64,000 nt of DNA from Casuarius casuarius (GCA_003342895.1 PTFA01000082.1:2738197-2802196); one strand, 5' to 3'; numbered from the stretch's first letter, positions 1-15,400 are shown. Numbers and translations: made by a program. The notes: generated by a model from the letters alone, not told the origin.

Positions 1-1700
1 AAGATCTGGCCAAAAGGTAGAAGACTGTACTTTGAACTACTAGCATGACCACCTTTTCATTTCTCTTAATTATAGCATTGTCTGGGACTCGCTCCTAGTG
101 GAGAACATTTTATTCTGTGAGTGAAGTGGTGGATCTGACTCTTAATAATCAACTATTAACATAAAACTGAGACAAAAGTGGAACTTCCAGCTCATGGGAA
201 AATCCACTAACATTTTCATTATTTTGTTTTGTTTAGGATGAAAACTCAAAGGTAAGTTTTCCATAGAAGGCAAATTCCCTGCTTCGTGGGGGAACAAATC
301 AAATCAAAACAAATCAAGAGGTTTGATTCCCAAAGTTTCCCAGAATTCTGCGTTCAGGTCACTGCAAAATTTTCCCATGTGATATTCAACCATAAGCCAA
401 TCATCTTATTTTCTCCCATAAGCCAGGATTTCTGATTGGACAGTTGCTCCCAAAATGCATTCAAAGTCATGCAATGCCAGCTGTGCATTACACATCTTGT
501 TCTATGCTTTGCCTTACAGGAGACAACTGTTCAGGATAACCCATGCTACAGGAGAAAATGAAGAACACCACTAACTCCAGTCAGGCAATAATCCTATCAG
601 AAAACTTTAAACTGCAGTTTATGAGGTTGTCGTCAATCTACTGCCTCACCACCACCCCATTTTTTTTTTGTATATGCAAGGAGACTCACCAAGAAATAAT
701 ATTTCATCCTGATTTTCCCTGACAGGAAAATCAAGACTTTGTTAGATCAGAGTCTCTTCCTTTGAAAATTCTGCTTTCATGATAACTGTTAGTTGGTAAT
801 GAAATAAAAAGAAATGATCAACTGGCCAGGGCTATAGCTAAACAAAATACAGTCTCCAAACAGGATTTTGTAGATGGAACCTTAACTTAAACCTGACTTC
901 AGATTTTGATCACCTGAAGGTAAGCTTAATATCTTATCAAACTAAAATGCACTCAACTTCTTATATGCTAAATCCTCTTATTTTGATTAGATGTAATTCT
1001 GCAGAAAGCCCCCAAGCCTCAAAAAGGAAAAGCAAAAAAGTATGGATGAAAAATGTTAAGAAATTAGATGTTCCAAGGGAAGATTCAAAGCCTAGCCTAA
1101 GAAGAATTAAAGAGTAAATAACACACTTTAGATTGAAGTATCTTCACCCAAGTAGCCCTCGCTTTGGAGAATGTGCCAAGTTTCCACGAAAGGTGCACTA
1201 AATAGTGAGATGATGCTCACTGTTCAATAGAGATGATACCACATAAAGATGGTGCCCAAGGGAATACTTTGCAAAGATGTCAGATACTAGAGATTTGGAT
1301 CACCAGCTGGTAAACTGAGCCTCATTAGTGTCCCTCTCTCCACTACTCTTGATTCTGAAAAACTGGTCAAAACACACGTTTTAGAAATTACATGAAACCA
1401 CTGTGTCCTCAGGGACAATGCTTCATCCACCCCACAGCTGATTTAAGAACTATTTATAGATAGACACTGTAATAAAGCTCCCTCCCCTAAAGGAGACAGC
1501 ATAACTTTTTGAGGTAGCTAATGAGATTAAGGAGTGGTAAATCTGAAAAAGGTTACTTTTCCTGACCTTTCATGCAGGTCTAACTGTCTTAATGAATTCA
1601 CAGGCTGTGGCAAATTGGCTATAAACACTCGATCCTGGATTCCCTTACAACCACAAGGGAAAACATCTTCCCAGATTTATTGAAGAATTGATTAATCATA

Positions 1701-1742
1701 CAAAGAAAAAAGAAAAAAAAAAGAGAAGAAAAGAAAAGAAAA
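1701..1742. repeat. A-rich purine tract
   Basis: A/G-only stretch of A runs broken by single G bases, after an isolated C. Simple low-complexity sequence. Confidence 0.85.
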
Positions 1743-4700
1743 TCACGGATCAGAGTGGTAACCCAAATAACTAAATGATAAACAGTTTATCTTATAAGCA
1801 GCTCATTCTGGGTGACTAAATGGTATGCAGCTATAAAAGCATTTTTGGGGAGTTATCTGCAGAAGTCAGAGGGAGGGACAAAAGGACTGAACAAAATGGA
1901 GGAGAGGGATATAACAATTTTTTAAAAACTGCTGGAGGTAGAGAATAGTGAATTTCCATAAGAACTTCCTAGATGCAATTCTGACTTCCCTGAGGTTGTT
2001 TATATGAGCAACTAAGTAATTTTAGCACCACAGATAAAAGGAGACTAAGTATAACAATCTTAAACCTGAAACTAAGCTACAGCTCCTTGCCCTCTGTTTA
2101 ACAGGCAATTGAGATAAAAACATTTCTTTCTGTCCAGTAATAGCTCTGGCACCGTTGACCCTGTAGTCCCACCATCCTCCTCCACCTCCATTGTTTTAAC
2201 CCACCACCACCACTCAGTCCAAAGATTGCCCCAACTAGCACTCTGAAGGACTGTGGGCACTTTTCTGCAGCAAGAGGTACCATTCTAGATGAAAGGTTTG
2301 CGGGATCCTATGGGAAGTGGAAAAAATTGAATAAAACAGTGATTGAGAAGGCTAGAATTCTGACGTTGAGTCAGAGTTAATGCTATGGCATGCCATCAAT
2401 AGTGTATATTAGTGTAAAGAAAAAGAAATAAAATGTAAAGGTGTGTATTGTATTGGTGCTTTAACTATTTAATTTCACTAATTAAATTACCCTATGTCTA
2501 GTATGCTTTGTGCATAGTTATAATTGTCAGGTGAAATTAACTCACGGATTTCTTTTGCCTCCAGGGTTTACTCTATGTCTGTACTGATGCAATTATCTTT
2601 ATAGTGTGCTCCTTTTCTTATGTGGCTATTGTTATATATGTCTCTTGGAAACCACAGACAGCACCATCCTCTAGACGAAAAAGAAAGTATAAAAAGTATA
2701 ATAAAAAAAACTAAATATCCCAGCATTGTTGACAAACCATCCACATTCACCTTAATGCTCGTAGGCTTTCTTGAAGCAGTAAAATATTTCTAAGCCCTGG
2801 CAGGGGTGATTTTTAATACAGAGCCAATTGTTAGCAATAGTTCAATAAAACAGTCAAGTTTTCCATTTCCAAGGCAGGATCATAAAATATACCAACACTG
2901 AATACGTACAGATACAGAGCAGATCAAGGGCTAGGTTTTTCAGAGGGTACCATACGGCACTGAAGAGATGTCAGCTAACCTTGGCTGAAGATATGGTCTG
3001 GAATTTAAAGACAAAAATTCTCTAACTTGGCAAATCTGCAGGCCCTGATCAGCAATATTAACTGAAAGTCATCAACTGGAATATGAAAGACTGCATCAGT
3101 GTTGTCAAAAGCATGCCTTTGGCTAAATCCCTGAGAAATTCCACTAGCAATAATAATGCCATACAACTCTGCAGTTCTGTCATATATATCACTAAGCATT
3201 ATCTGCCTGAGTACCTAAATCGCTTGTCAAGCATACGGCTATAGCAATTGCTGAATACTGAATTAGGAGCTTCCTGAAAATCTTTAATAGCTACATAGTC
3301 CTATANTTACCTCTGTCTTCACCCTAAAGCTGAGGAACAACAATAGCAAAATTGACAAAAGTTCTTATCTATCAACAGAAGAGCTTCCTAAACTTTCCCT
3401 TTCCGTTACCCATCCCAGTACCACAGCAGCACGGCACAAAATGTTTTATCTGCACCTGATAAGACAACAACCATACCTCATCCTCTGACTGAAAAACATT
3501 ATTGTATCCGTTTGAGAAAGATTTGTTGTTCTAAGATGACAGACCTGAATGTCCCACAGCAATGACAACTTTGTCTTTTCCAACAGAGATCGGTGCATAC
3601 AGACACGTGTGTGCAAAGACTAAGCTCAAGATCAGAGACCTAGCCCAGAAACCAAATGATGATGAGACTTGCTCATTTTTCTCGCTCTTATCTCCAAAGA
3701 AATCCATTTTGCTTGGAGGCAAGGATTAAGATACAAGTCCATGCAGATAGAGTCTCATATATAAAGTCCAGTTTGGGTAGTAAGTCACATGTAATAGGTG
3801 CATAACTTACGTAATATCTGCATATCTGCCTTTGGAATAAAGTTCCATGTAATCTGGACACATGTAATTTGTGTAGATTGACAACCCAGGAGAGAAGAGC
3901 ATGACTGCATAATTTTGTAAAAGAGAGGGCGAGGGCGATTTCAACTCCTCTGTTCATAACATCTCACTTCCCTCCAAAGTCAGTAATTCCTATAGCAGCA
4001 AGAGTAGTTCTGCTATGTACAAACAAGACTCAGGTGCAAGTTATTTTTTCAGGAAGAAATAGCGAATTGTACAGAATTTAAGTACAGCTCTACTCTGATA
4101 GGTGACTTTAAAGCAACATTATGGAGCTCTGTGCCCTATTTATCCACACCAGATTTGCTCAGCTGTTTACTCTCTCAGCTGTGAAATGTGCTTTGGGCTC
4201 TGTGCTACCAGGACAGTAATCTGTCTTGCAAGGGATGCTCTGCCCACAGCCTGCNTTTACACTGCGCAGCCCCATGGTTTCCTGTGGTTTGTACTTCTCG
4301 CTCTGCATTAGGGGCAGGTACAGCTCACTCTTTGGGGGTTATTATAGGCTTTGCATAATGAACAGTTAAACCACTATTTTTATGTTTTGTATGAACTATG
4401 ACTCCAAAGAAGCCTATAGCAATGTTCACACTGATTTGAGCGCGGTCTGAAGATTACCTTCATCTTCCCCAGGAAGTCTGAGTGAGAACAGAGTGAGCAC
4501 AGAGTAAGCAAATCTCATGCAGAAGGAAGTGCCATATCTGTAATCCCTTTTTTGAGTATCACTGTGTTTCAAGTGCTCCTTCCTCCTTCATGAGCAGGAA
4601 GGAAGGCAAAGACTCACGTTCCTTTCTTGCCATATTACCTTCTTTCTTTGCACATTTCCACACAGCTTAAATTTGCCTGTTTTGTTTTTCAGACACATTA

Positions 4701-7700
4701 ATGTGTTTCACTGTTTCAATAACAGTGCAATATACTTTTCTTACAAGACCCATGCATCTCTGCTTGCTAGAACAGAACTCGACTCTAAAAGATTTCCACA
4801 GTGGTGCTAGTGAATTACAGAGCAATACTTAAGTGTATGCCATTTAAGTATTTCCGATTAACTCTGCTCATGCTGGACAGATATAGTTTCAGTTCACAAA
4901 AATCACACCTTGCTCAAGGAAGTTTAGCTCAGCATAACCTTAAACATAAGTCTAATTTTTCACTGAAATCAGTGGACCTAAGTATTCCTCCACAGTATGG
5001 ATGTTTTTCCACACTGGTGTCTGTGCATATAAAAACACTAGCTGCAGTGCTGTTGAATAAAAGGTGCATAATAAATAAAGGTGGTGCTATGGAAGCAAAC
5101 TNAGACAAATGCAGGGATACAAGGTTAATGTTCATAGAAGAAACTACACTTTGCTTCACACTCTGAAAACACAAATACAAAAAATAACCCACAGCAATTC
5201 TGCATTTCTCAAAGTGCCATGTGGTAGTCAGCATTGAAAGTTAATCAAAGATGAACANCCTTCTGCCCAAAGACAGTAAAAACATCTCTCCTTCATAAGT
5301 TCATTGTGCTCGCCAAACGTATCCTGACTGCCAATAGTATTTTATTAAAAGGCCAAAGACTGCAAAGCCTGGAAGTGGGGAGGCAGGGGAAACACTGTAA
5401 TAATTGCACAAAGCAATTCAAAATGGCACTTCAGAAAAGAAGGAAAAAAGGGAGTCTCCTGTCTCTTCAAAGGCTAATGTTGGAGCATTACCTTTTCCAC
5501 TTGCTCATTATAAGCAGAAGTACAAAAATGCAATCAAAATATTTTGTTTTTCTACAGTTGTTGGGTAGTGTCGGGACAGAATCTTCAATTACAGTCATTT
5601 AGACTATATCACTGATAAAAGCAAATAGTTTGAACACCAGAATGCTATTCTCAAAATAGGAAAAAGAAAACGCTAGATATACAAAGCATTCAACATCCAG
5701 TCATTAAATGAGGAAGTGGTGTTTTGAGCAAATGATGTCTGCAAAGCATTTGATTGTGCAGCGCTATTCTGTCAAGTCCTAATGTAACAAACCTGGAAGA
5801 ATGAAATGTGATTTCAACTAAATAATCTCCCTCCTCCACATTTAAATGATTGTGTCAGTATCTTCTCCTCTTGCCACCTCTGTGGTTGCTTACACAGATT
5901 TAAACAGATGTAGTACAGTATATTTCCATGCAGAACATCTGTAAGTGCTCGGATTTTTAAGTCAATGAGTTTAATGGAATTCAAACCAACAAAGCATCTA
6001 ACTTACATTCACAGTTTATGCTATTCAGTCAGTAATGAAACATCAGGATGAATTCACCCAGCTATAGAACAAAGAAGCCTTATAAAAAAAAGTAGCAGAG
6101 CCCTTTCTAAACAGGTGAACAACAAATGAACTTGGGACTAACTCAATTTCATTAGCTGCANAGACAACAGAACAGATACTCCAGGTTCAAGAGTAAACTC
6201 ACCGTGCTACCAAAATGTCCACTCATTACTTTTTTCTTTCATATTTCTACAGTGTACACACCTGCTCTGTGAAGGTGGATCCAGTTTAGCTACAACATCT
6301 GTGCTCACACCATGCTAATAGTCACCTGAAAGGCATTTAGTAACAGCAAGGAATTGTAGATGCTTGATATGGAGCAAAACATCTTCTAAACCACTCTGTG
6401 TGCACAAAAGCAGCTTCTCCCCATCCTAGAGACCATTACTAAAGACTAGAGATGAAGTAGGCAGCTGTAGGCAAGGTGTTGAAATGCCTACTTTGAGGGA
6501 ACACTGGGTCTCCAGAGCAAAAGCAGCAGTTGCAATCTGCACCCAATCTGTGCTGATATGCCAGTACAGAAGACCAAGCCCAATAAATGAATGAAGCTTG
6601 CTCTCTTTTTAGCAAACCAGTAGAAAATGGTATGTCTGAACTCTTCACCACTCCCTAAGGAATGAAGTCAGGACTGTACAAATCCTTTTCTTCAAGCAGG
6701 CACCTACAAGCCTCAAGAACAAGCCAAAACAAAACAGAACTCCCTTTTTAAAACACAGGTACTGGAAGAAAGACAGAGGGGACTGCTATTGCTCATCATT
6801 CAAATAACAGCTTTTTCCCAGATGTTTTGGAACAAAAGACCACAATCATCCTTCAAAANGTATCACAGATCTTTACTCAGTCCAATCCAACTCCTAACTA
6901 AAAACCTCTTTACAAAATGCTCTTTGGTATGGGTCTAGGACTGTCACAGCCTCTTAGACCTTGCCTGTTCCCAGTCACAGTTTAGGAACTCTGATAAAGA
7001 GAGTATCTCCCTACAGCTGAGAGATATCCTCTTCAGCCTCCAGGGGTTCAAACTCATTCCTCTTCAGAACGCCCAGGGCCTTTAGGCTGGTGAGAGAGGA
7101 AGAAAACCTCCACCTCTTTTGAGTCATCTAACCAATAAATAAGAGGAGTAAGGTGCTAAAACACTCAGCTACTTCTCATTTCAAGGATTCTCTCTTTGGT
7201 GGCCTGCAATATTTTCACAGAAATTACAGAAACAATCCTGAGCAAAAAACCAAAACTGAGGCCTTTCCCATCACAGTCTGCAAGCCTTACTTTAAGTGTC
7301 TGCCACTTTCACCAGTACTACACAAAAGCCCCTCCACAGAACGCAGCTCATTTCTCTCACGTCTCATTAATATCTAGATGTGTGGTGACAGGTCCACGTC
7401 CCTGCTCCCTGTTCACCTCCTTCTGAGCACTACAGTCCATTCTCTCACAGAAGAGAGAAGTCTCCAAGATTTCCAGAGCTGCGTTTTTAATGTGGGCTGC
7501 AAGGGGGCAGATTTGAGCTCTTCGCATTGAACAATTGCCAATTGGTTGTTAAAAAGATGAGTTAATAACCTGAAAGTCACTGTTGAGAATCACATTTAAA
7601 ACATGTTACAAAATTAACAGGTAAGAAGCCAAACCTTAGGCATATCCCATCTCATCAAGCATGCCATCTCTGCATCAGAGTAACGAATGCAGGGTACAGC

Positions 7701-8265
7701 CCAATCCGGCATATCAGGAGGGTGGAGTGAACCCTGGCCAGGGACAAGTGGCACCAGACTGTCCTTCCTATCTCTGAAGAAGCCACAACAGGTTTCCCTG
7801 TGAAGTTACACTTACTTCCACAGGGCCTTGCATGGAAGTGATAAGGTCAGCACTGAGCAGGCATCAAAACTAGAGCAGGAGGAATAGCAGCATTCTTCCA
7901 AGCACCACCTAGCTGAAACACCAAATTGGAGACCAAAGGAATTTGTTTCAATGTAGATGAGACCTCTAATCAAGAGGGTAAATCTCAAACTTTTGTTTCC
8001 TCTTTTTTAAAGCCTTTCTGAAGTCCAGACTCTTGAATGCAATGCAGAGCATGCCCTTTAATCACATTCCTTTTAAATTCATTTCTACTGAAACCCAAAC
8101 CAGAGTCTAACGTGAATTTGTTACAAACAAACTCCCTTTGATGAAGATTCAGGACGATATTGATTATTATACAATTGCAGGAGTCTGCTATTCACTAATA
8201 AATGGGAGACTGTACACTGGAGAGCTGCTTTTAAGTTCTTCCTTTTACAGGTAGAAAAGACGAAT

Positions 8266-8314
8266 AAAGTTTAAGAGTAACAAAGTTTAAGAGTGAGAGA
8301 CAAAGTTTAAGAGT
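8266..8314. repeat. Three copies of aaagtttaagagt
   Basis: Exact 13-bp units at 8266-8278, 8282-8294 and 8302-8314, separated by short purine-rich spacers. A recent local duplication, as the copies are identical. Confidence 0.9.
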
Positions 8315-11300
8315 AAGGCTTAACTGGCAAAGCACTCCATAGATAAGATCATCTTTCTGGCTTTTTTTTTCCCCCCTCTGAATACATTTGTATTTTAATG
8401 TCTTCTTGATGAAAACAGCTATCTGAGATGGCTTCTATACTCTGACTGTTCCAGTTAAGTGTATCTACTTAATCTCATTAAAATTGTTCTACTTGATTTT
8501 GAAAAAAGGAAGAAAGCAAGAATGAATGTGAGGCAGGGATCAGACTAACCTGTCAGAGTCAGTCTTTTTTAATGGTACCTTGGCCTCAAGCTCACCGATT
8601 TGGGGGGATACTTAGAAACCTAAACATCCTTTAGAAGATGAAAAACAAGACAGCTATTGGAGACAGAACCTCATAAGAGTTCAGGTAAGTATCCAAAAGG
8701 CCAGCAACAGAAACACATATTAACATCATTGTAAACATACAGCAAGGACACTGAGTTCAGAAGTTATTTTTGCTTTAACATGAATGTGATAGAGCAAACT
8801 GTGCATTTAGATACTTTTCCATATATCTCCAGCATATGGTCCTTAAAACAGCCTTAAAACATTTTTAGTTGGATGAAAGCCTTCTCTATGAATGCTTCAT
8901 TCTACCTTAGCCATAAGACCAAGAGTTCCCATGCAGCAGCACTAGTCAGTTATTCTGAAGGCTGTTGTGGTATGTGGGGACACAAAACCCCATGGCGATG
9001 GTGTGATACCTACTCTGACAGCTTATATGCTGAAGCTCTGACTGGAGGAACAAGGAAACAGAAGTTAAGCAAGGAAACAACAAGAAACTTCCCAAATTCC
9101 TGAGACAAAACCTCCTGGGAAGAAGAAAGCTGTAAAGTTGTGAAAGTTTGTTGGCTGAAGCAAGATTACAGCAGGATGAGAACTGGCCCTGAACAAGCAG
9201 TGAGTTGCAGAGTGTGGACCATGAATCTGCGCTATGCTGCACATGAAAATGTGACAGGCCCCCCAGAAAGCTTCCCCTTTCCTCCCCACTGAGTGACCCA
9301 GCAGGACAGAGCCTGTGCCCAATGCCCACAGCAGTACAAGCAGAGCAGGACCACACATAGCTGCAGCTGCTACAGCAGCAGCAGAGATAGGTGTCCTTCA
9401 ACCCACAGACAAGGAGTTCATGCAGAAACTAGACTGCAAAGCTGATGAGAGCAAGGAAGTCTAGACCACACTGGGACTACAGAGAGACCACCACCAGCAA
9501 CCAGAGCAGACATGTAAAGTGTCCAACAGAGAGCAAACGGGTTGGGAGGGCTTGCATTGGTCCACTTTTACTCATAAAGCGGAGTGACTGTGCTACTGAG
9601 TGCAATCATTCAAAGATGCCAGTGACATCTCTTCCCTGAGAGAAAGAAAGAAGTTTGGAAACAGGAGGCACTCAAATGGCCCTGGTTGTTCACTTTGTGA
9701 CCGGTCCTGTATTAACAACAGCTTAGCCAGGCCAGCTAGCTGAACCAGCTGTCTCGTCATATTGTGCCATTCCTACTTATGGCCAGAATCAAGATGCACA
9801 GAGAAATGTGACAGTGGAAATCCAGCTAACAAACAGGATTGTCCCCCAGTTCCTCTGCAGACAGAGTGAGTTGCTTCATAAGACTGGAAAACCAAGTCAG
9901 GCTTACTTCACCTGTACCACTTCTGCTCCAGGCATTTCTTTCCCAGCTATGAAGATATTAATTCCTGAGCAGCTTATAACATACAATGAAAGATGAGATT
10001 GCTTTGTAGAGAATTAACCTAACAGCAAAAAAACGTAGATTTAAGGTAGGCATGCACAGAAACATATGTGGTGTTAATCACAAGTTGGCCTGATAGCTGT
10101 GAAGTAGCAGAGAGAGGCAAGAACGGGGCAAAAAAAGAATCTGTAACAAGAAGCTGTATCATGCCTGCTTTGATAAAAACTACTTTGGAGCACATTATGG
10201 ACTCTCAGAAAGTAGAGAACATTATTTTTTGGCAGTGCAAGGACTGATATCATTTTATGGTGCCCAACCATTTATCGGTATTGTCCTGTGCCACACTGAA
10301 AATGATGCTGGCCAAACCTGCAACATTCTTAATACCATAGATGGCTCCAGACTGATTAACACAAAGCAGGGAAATAGGTTCAGTGGAGCCACTCTGAAAT
10401 ATCACATCAGACATTCTATTTAAACAAGTCTGCAACTTTCAGGTCAACCAGATGCTTTTGTCTTTCAGATCCATTTACTAGCACCTCCACATAACTGATT
10501 GACATTATATATTGTGCAAAATTCATCATGTTATTTTGCAATTTCATGGGGCTCCATGTGTCGCAATAAGTAATAAACGATGTGGAAGCAGGAGCAGGGA
10601 AGCCACAAGCATGTTGGTGGAGATCTGTGAACCAGTAATGAAATGNTGGTTTACATGTCATTTACTTAAGGCATTGGCCTGTCTTGCTAGCTCTGCTCTA
10701 CCCAGCACTGTTAGGTTAAATGTCATTGAGATATATGCGGTACAAGAAAAACAAGATTGTTGGCGCACAATTTTTGAGCAATCCCAACCCCACAGCAACA
10801 TCAGCAGGGGTTTTTAAGAACTGTGACCTGTTTCAGTACATATTTAAATGCTAGCTTGGAAAAGAGTGTTATCTCTGATTACAGCTCTGGGAAATGCAAT
10901 ATAAAAAACTGGCATATCTGTAAATAAATATCATATCTGATAGTTGTCTTTGCCTCAGAATACCAAGCAGCACAGTCCCTCCCTATTCCATCCTAGAGCT
11001 ATACGTCTTAAGAACAGATTATTTACACTTATTTCTATTCTCTTCATATCCATGCAGCAAATTCTGTGCTCTGAAAGAAAGGCTGATACTTTCACAGTCC
11101 TCCATGTGTAAACTCTTGGATCACAATTCTTCTGGTGACAACTCCATGACATGACAAACCAGCCCGTTTGTATTTGTATTATTCGGATTTGTTTAGGCAA
11201 GCTAGAACTCAGCACGTTCAGGTTTCTACCCGGACTATTCTTCTACTCTGCCATAGCAAGCCAGACTTCCACTTGTAGCACCCCTGACATCAAGAGACAT

Positions 11301-12426
11301 GACCACAAAAAGTTACTGCCACTTCGCAACAAGAAACACAGAAAAAGAAAATATGGATATTCCAAGGTTGCATGGAAAAAGAGTAACAAGTAAAAAAAGA
11401 CACTATCCTCCCAGCTCTCCTTCTTTAAGAGAAGGATAATTCTCACAGAGAACAATGATAATTAGTCACTGCATTACTTTGGGGTTGAAGAATGACTGTA
11501 GGGGAGAGAAAGCAGAAGAAAAGGACAAGGAACAGAAGTGGGTGTGAGAAAGAAAGCAGGCAAAATACCAGCAAGTTTTAAGTGTCATAATTCCATGTCA
11601 GACAGTGGAAATACTCCAAGATATACCAACTTTCCTCTATATTTAGTTCCAGAAGCAATGTTTATGTCTATTTTATCTAGGCATAAATACCAGACAGAGG
11701 AGCAGCCAGAAGAGAGAAGAAAACACATCATTTTTCATTTTGCACTTGCATGCAGGCACAAATGCACCATTTGCACACATAACAGCGCACGATTTTTAAT
11801 CTGCCTGGGCTTGACACTTCTTATATCAAGAAGGAAAGCNGAGATTCACTGTTAGAGAGTTGTAGATCTCTATATTACCTCCACCCACTTTAACAGTGAT
11901 CGTATCATTGCCGTAAGTCTCTGATGAATTACGGTATGCTGGCCACTGCAGTGTGCAAGGCAGCAAGGAAGGGACAGATCAATCAGTTTGCATGGAGCTG
12001 TTTATTTGCCAGCAGTACCTACAGCTCTGAACAGGCTTCGCAAATTGCTCTATTAATCCCAGACTACTTTCAAAAAATGAAGGTAGTTCCAGATCTAAAG
12101 AGATACTGAAAAATTTTTTAATTTTTAAGAAACATTAACTGCTGATCAAAAATAAATTCAGCTTTCATGTCAGAAATCTTTATACCTCAAATTCTGATTA
12201 TCACATGGCCCCAAAAGTGAAACACAAAGCTAGTGAATTAACTTAGCCATTAAATAAGGAGGGGAAAAAGAAAAATAATGTTAGCCATTCAGATAATATT
12301 TTAAAATCAAGGTACGGATTGCCAAGCTATTAAAGGAAAACTGACCTCATTCTGCTTAGCAACCCAAAAGCTCCTAATAGTAGTTACTTCTCAGCACATA
12401 TTATTATTGTCTCATACTTTTTCTTT

Positions 12427-12443
12427 AAAAAAAAAAAAAAAAA
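12427..12443. repeat. Poly-A run (17 A)
   Basis: Uninterrupted A run. No retrocopy or SINE body was recognised directly upstream. Confidence 0.9.
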
Positions 12444-15400
12444 GGGCCTAGCTCTACAGGATGTGAAGCTGACATGCAGGAAATTAGGAAATCGAAGTGT
12501 TTTATGCTATGTGTATTCACTATTTGCATTGAAAGTTATTTAATATTCACCACTATCAATTCCACCATTTCAAAGCATGAATGATATGGTGCTTCTTGCC
12601 AGAAGTTTAGAAATCTTACTCAGAATTGTAATTTATGTTAACAAGAATATGGACTCTCAGTAAAACTACTTTTAATGCTCAAAAAGGTGTGGGGGAACCT
12701 ACTATGGCAAGGGGGAAAAGCATAGCAAAAGGAGCACTCCACCTTGGCTCTTCCCTACCTGTAGGGTTAGGCAGAGCCCAGTAACACTCTGACCAGATTA
12801 AACCAGCAGAAACACTGCAAAAGTCACTAGTTGCCCTGTGCACTTTTGCAAAGCAACAGGCTGGAGTATTAACACAGAAACTAGTTCTTTAGAATATTAT
12901 TTTCATAATGTATTTATAGCACAAATGCCATTCAAACTGGCTGAATTGCTGAATTGTGCACATTTGGTGGCCTTTTTCTGAAATGTCTCTTGATGATTGT
13001 CATATGATTCAGCTCACTGGAAAAGTTCCATTACAATTATTATATATTGTTTAAATGGCATATTGAGCTTCAGATGGAAAAAATGGGTTTTTCTTCTTCC
13101 ATCCCTGAAACAAGTCAGAGTTGCTTTCTAGGAGAGGAATGCCTACTGTCTTCCTGTTTCTCAAGTGACTCCGAAGTAACCTGAGAGCTTTTCCTTTAAA
13201 TAGGTTAATTTACTCTAATTGTAGAAAAGACATTTTCTCAAAACAAATTTTTATTTTGGTGAGAGTAGAGATGCCTAGAAATAAACAATATGATGAAGAT
13301 TTCAGCTCAACTTATACCACCCTGAAAACTTAACTCATGTAGACACTTCATTTTTCAGGCCTGGGCACTATGCAGGGAGAAATCAAGATAGATTGCAGTA
13401 AAACAACCTAGTTATCCTGATGAAAGATCTCAGGGAGTCACAGCCATAAGCAACCGTGACCCTTGACATTTCCTGCACAGGGACAGCATTCACAAAATAA
13501 AAGCATATTATACACAGATCCTTCCTGAATCTAAAGACTGAGAATTCTGCTGCTATTTTTGTTTACAGGTTCATAGTGTTAGCACCTCGGATTTGCAGAG
13601 GCAATATTGTGACTTTAATTGTAAGGAAACAGCATTCAGGAGAAGCTCACTCTGCGATACGGGAAGCTAGATTTCAACAGTGATCTGTGCTATGTGAACC
13701 TGAAGACTTAGCCATAATTTGTCACTTGTGTAATTCATTAAGGTTTGGAGAACAGAGCAAGTGGATGATGAGAAGAGTAGAAAAGAACTTTTCTCATGAT
13801 TTCCCTACCTAAAAGGACGGACACAAGCAAAAAGCAGGTGGGCTGTATCTCAAGGAACGAATAAATGCAAGCAGTCATTAAAGATTATGTGGGTTTCTAT
13901 CAGGACACGCTACTGAATCAGAAGGGAAAGAGATGACTCAGGGAACTGGTAGTGGATTACAAGTCTTCTGCATTGTCTGAATTTAGCCTGAAGCATCTCT
14001 CANAGGAAGTTATTATCAACTCACCAATTTCCATCTTGTGTGAAATGAACAGGTAGCCCCAGTCAGCTCCTGCAGCAAACTGGAGTCTGCATCACAGAAG
14101 CCACCATTACAAGCAACATTAATTGGCAGTTTGGCAAGCCAGTTGGCCCTCATCCAAATGGGCATAATTACATGTTCTTTTAACTTTAGTAGCAGGCCCA
14201 TCAGGTCCAATGAACAGGGCAGTCTGAAGAACTTTCCACTGCAGTTCATTATGCTGTATCTGCTCTGAGATCAAGAGAGTTCACACCCAAACTTTAAAAA
14301 TCCAGTATTTTTGCTAACATCGAGAGGTTACTCTCCTCTCCTACTGTCCTATACTCTAGGGACCATAAATGCCTAAAAGCTATCTATGGAAAATTTTTCC
14401 AGAGTGGACCCAGACCAGTACATAGCATGTGTTGGAACTGGAAAAGCCTTCCATGCCAGTGGCGCATTCCTAGAGAAGCTTTTGTAAATGTAATCTTATC
14501 TACCCCAAAGTTTGCTCAGGGGCATACTGGAATCCTAAGAATGACTTAAAGGCCCCTTAAATACCATCTTTCCCTATGGGCTATGTTTCCTCTTCACAAC
14601 TCGATTACCCAACAGGAAAAGAATTCATTCCCTGACAACGATCTTCACTTTTCCCTCCAATTAAAGAGAATGGGAAGAACAGTGGAAGAACTGTTTCCAC
14701 TCTAAAAATACTTGATACAGGAACTGCAGTTCAGAGACTGAAGTTTATTTCCTAGCCCTAGCAATCAGGACAAAGGTTTCAGGAGTCAATAAAACTCAAG
14801 ACCCAATTCTAATTTCACTTGCCCCACTTTGACAAAGGTATAACTCTTTGTCTCCCTTTCTCCCAATTTACAGCAGTGTTGGAGTAGAAATATTGATTGC
14901 AGAAAAATTTATAGGAAGAGACTGTAAACAAGACTAGCCATTGTAAGCAAAAACAAATGATCAAGGAATGATTTCTGCTGTCATTTTAAATGAGTGAGAA
15001 AGTCAGAGAGCCCCACTGAAGTCAACTGGATAGTCAGATAATCCATAGTGCGGAAGATCCCAAGCATACACATTTGGCCAAGAATGGAGTACTAAGTTTA
15101 CCTGGGCTAAACAAAGTACATACAGATAAGCTTTACTTTTCTTTTTTTTTTTCCCCTCAGTACTTGAGGGGTTATGATTCCGTTTCAGAAGAAATGGATA
15201 AGCAGACAGTTTCATACAATCATTTTCACACTGATACTGTTTCAACAGACCCCAGGGAATAATTCTGATTTCTGTTCGTCATAAACTGTGACAGTTCAAG
15301 AATGAACCTGTTTTGAAACTTGCTCTGACATAAAGAATCTTTCCAAAAGAGGACAAGTGTTAATTGACTGAAGGTATACATGTTTTCCAGTGCAGTCATA

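Noticed and set aside
8634..8684. Plus-strand exon-like unit between ctttag and gtaagt, open in one frame (DEKQDSYWRQNL)
   Set aside because: Only about 50 bases, no partner exon within reach, and one open frame of three is expected by chance.
8946..9401. 151-codon minus-strand open frame rich in Cys, Ser and Leu
   Set aside because: Overlaps other frames in several phases, no promoter or splice support and no recognisable motif.
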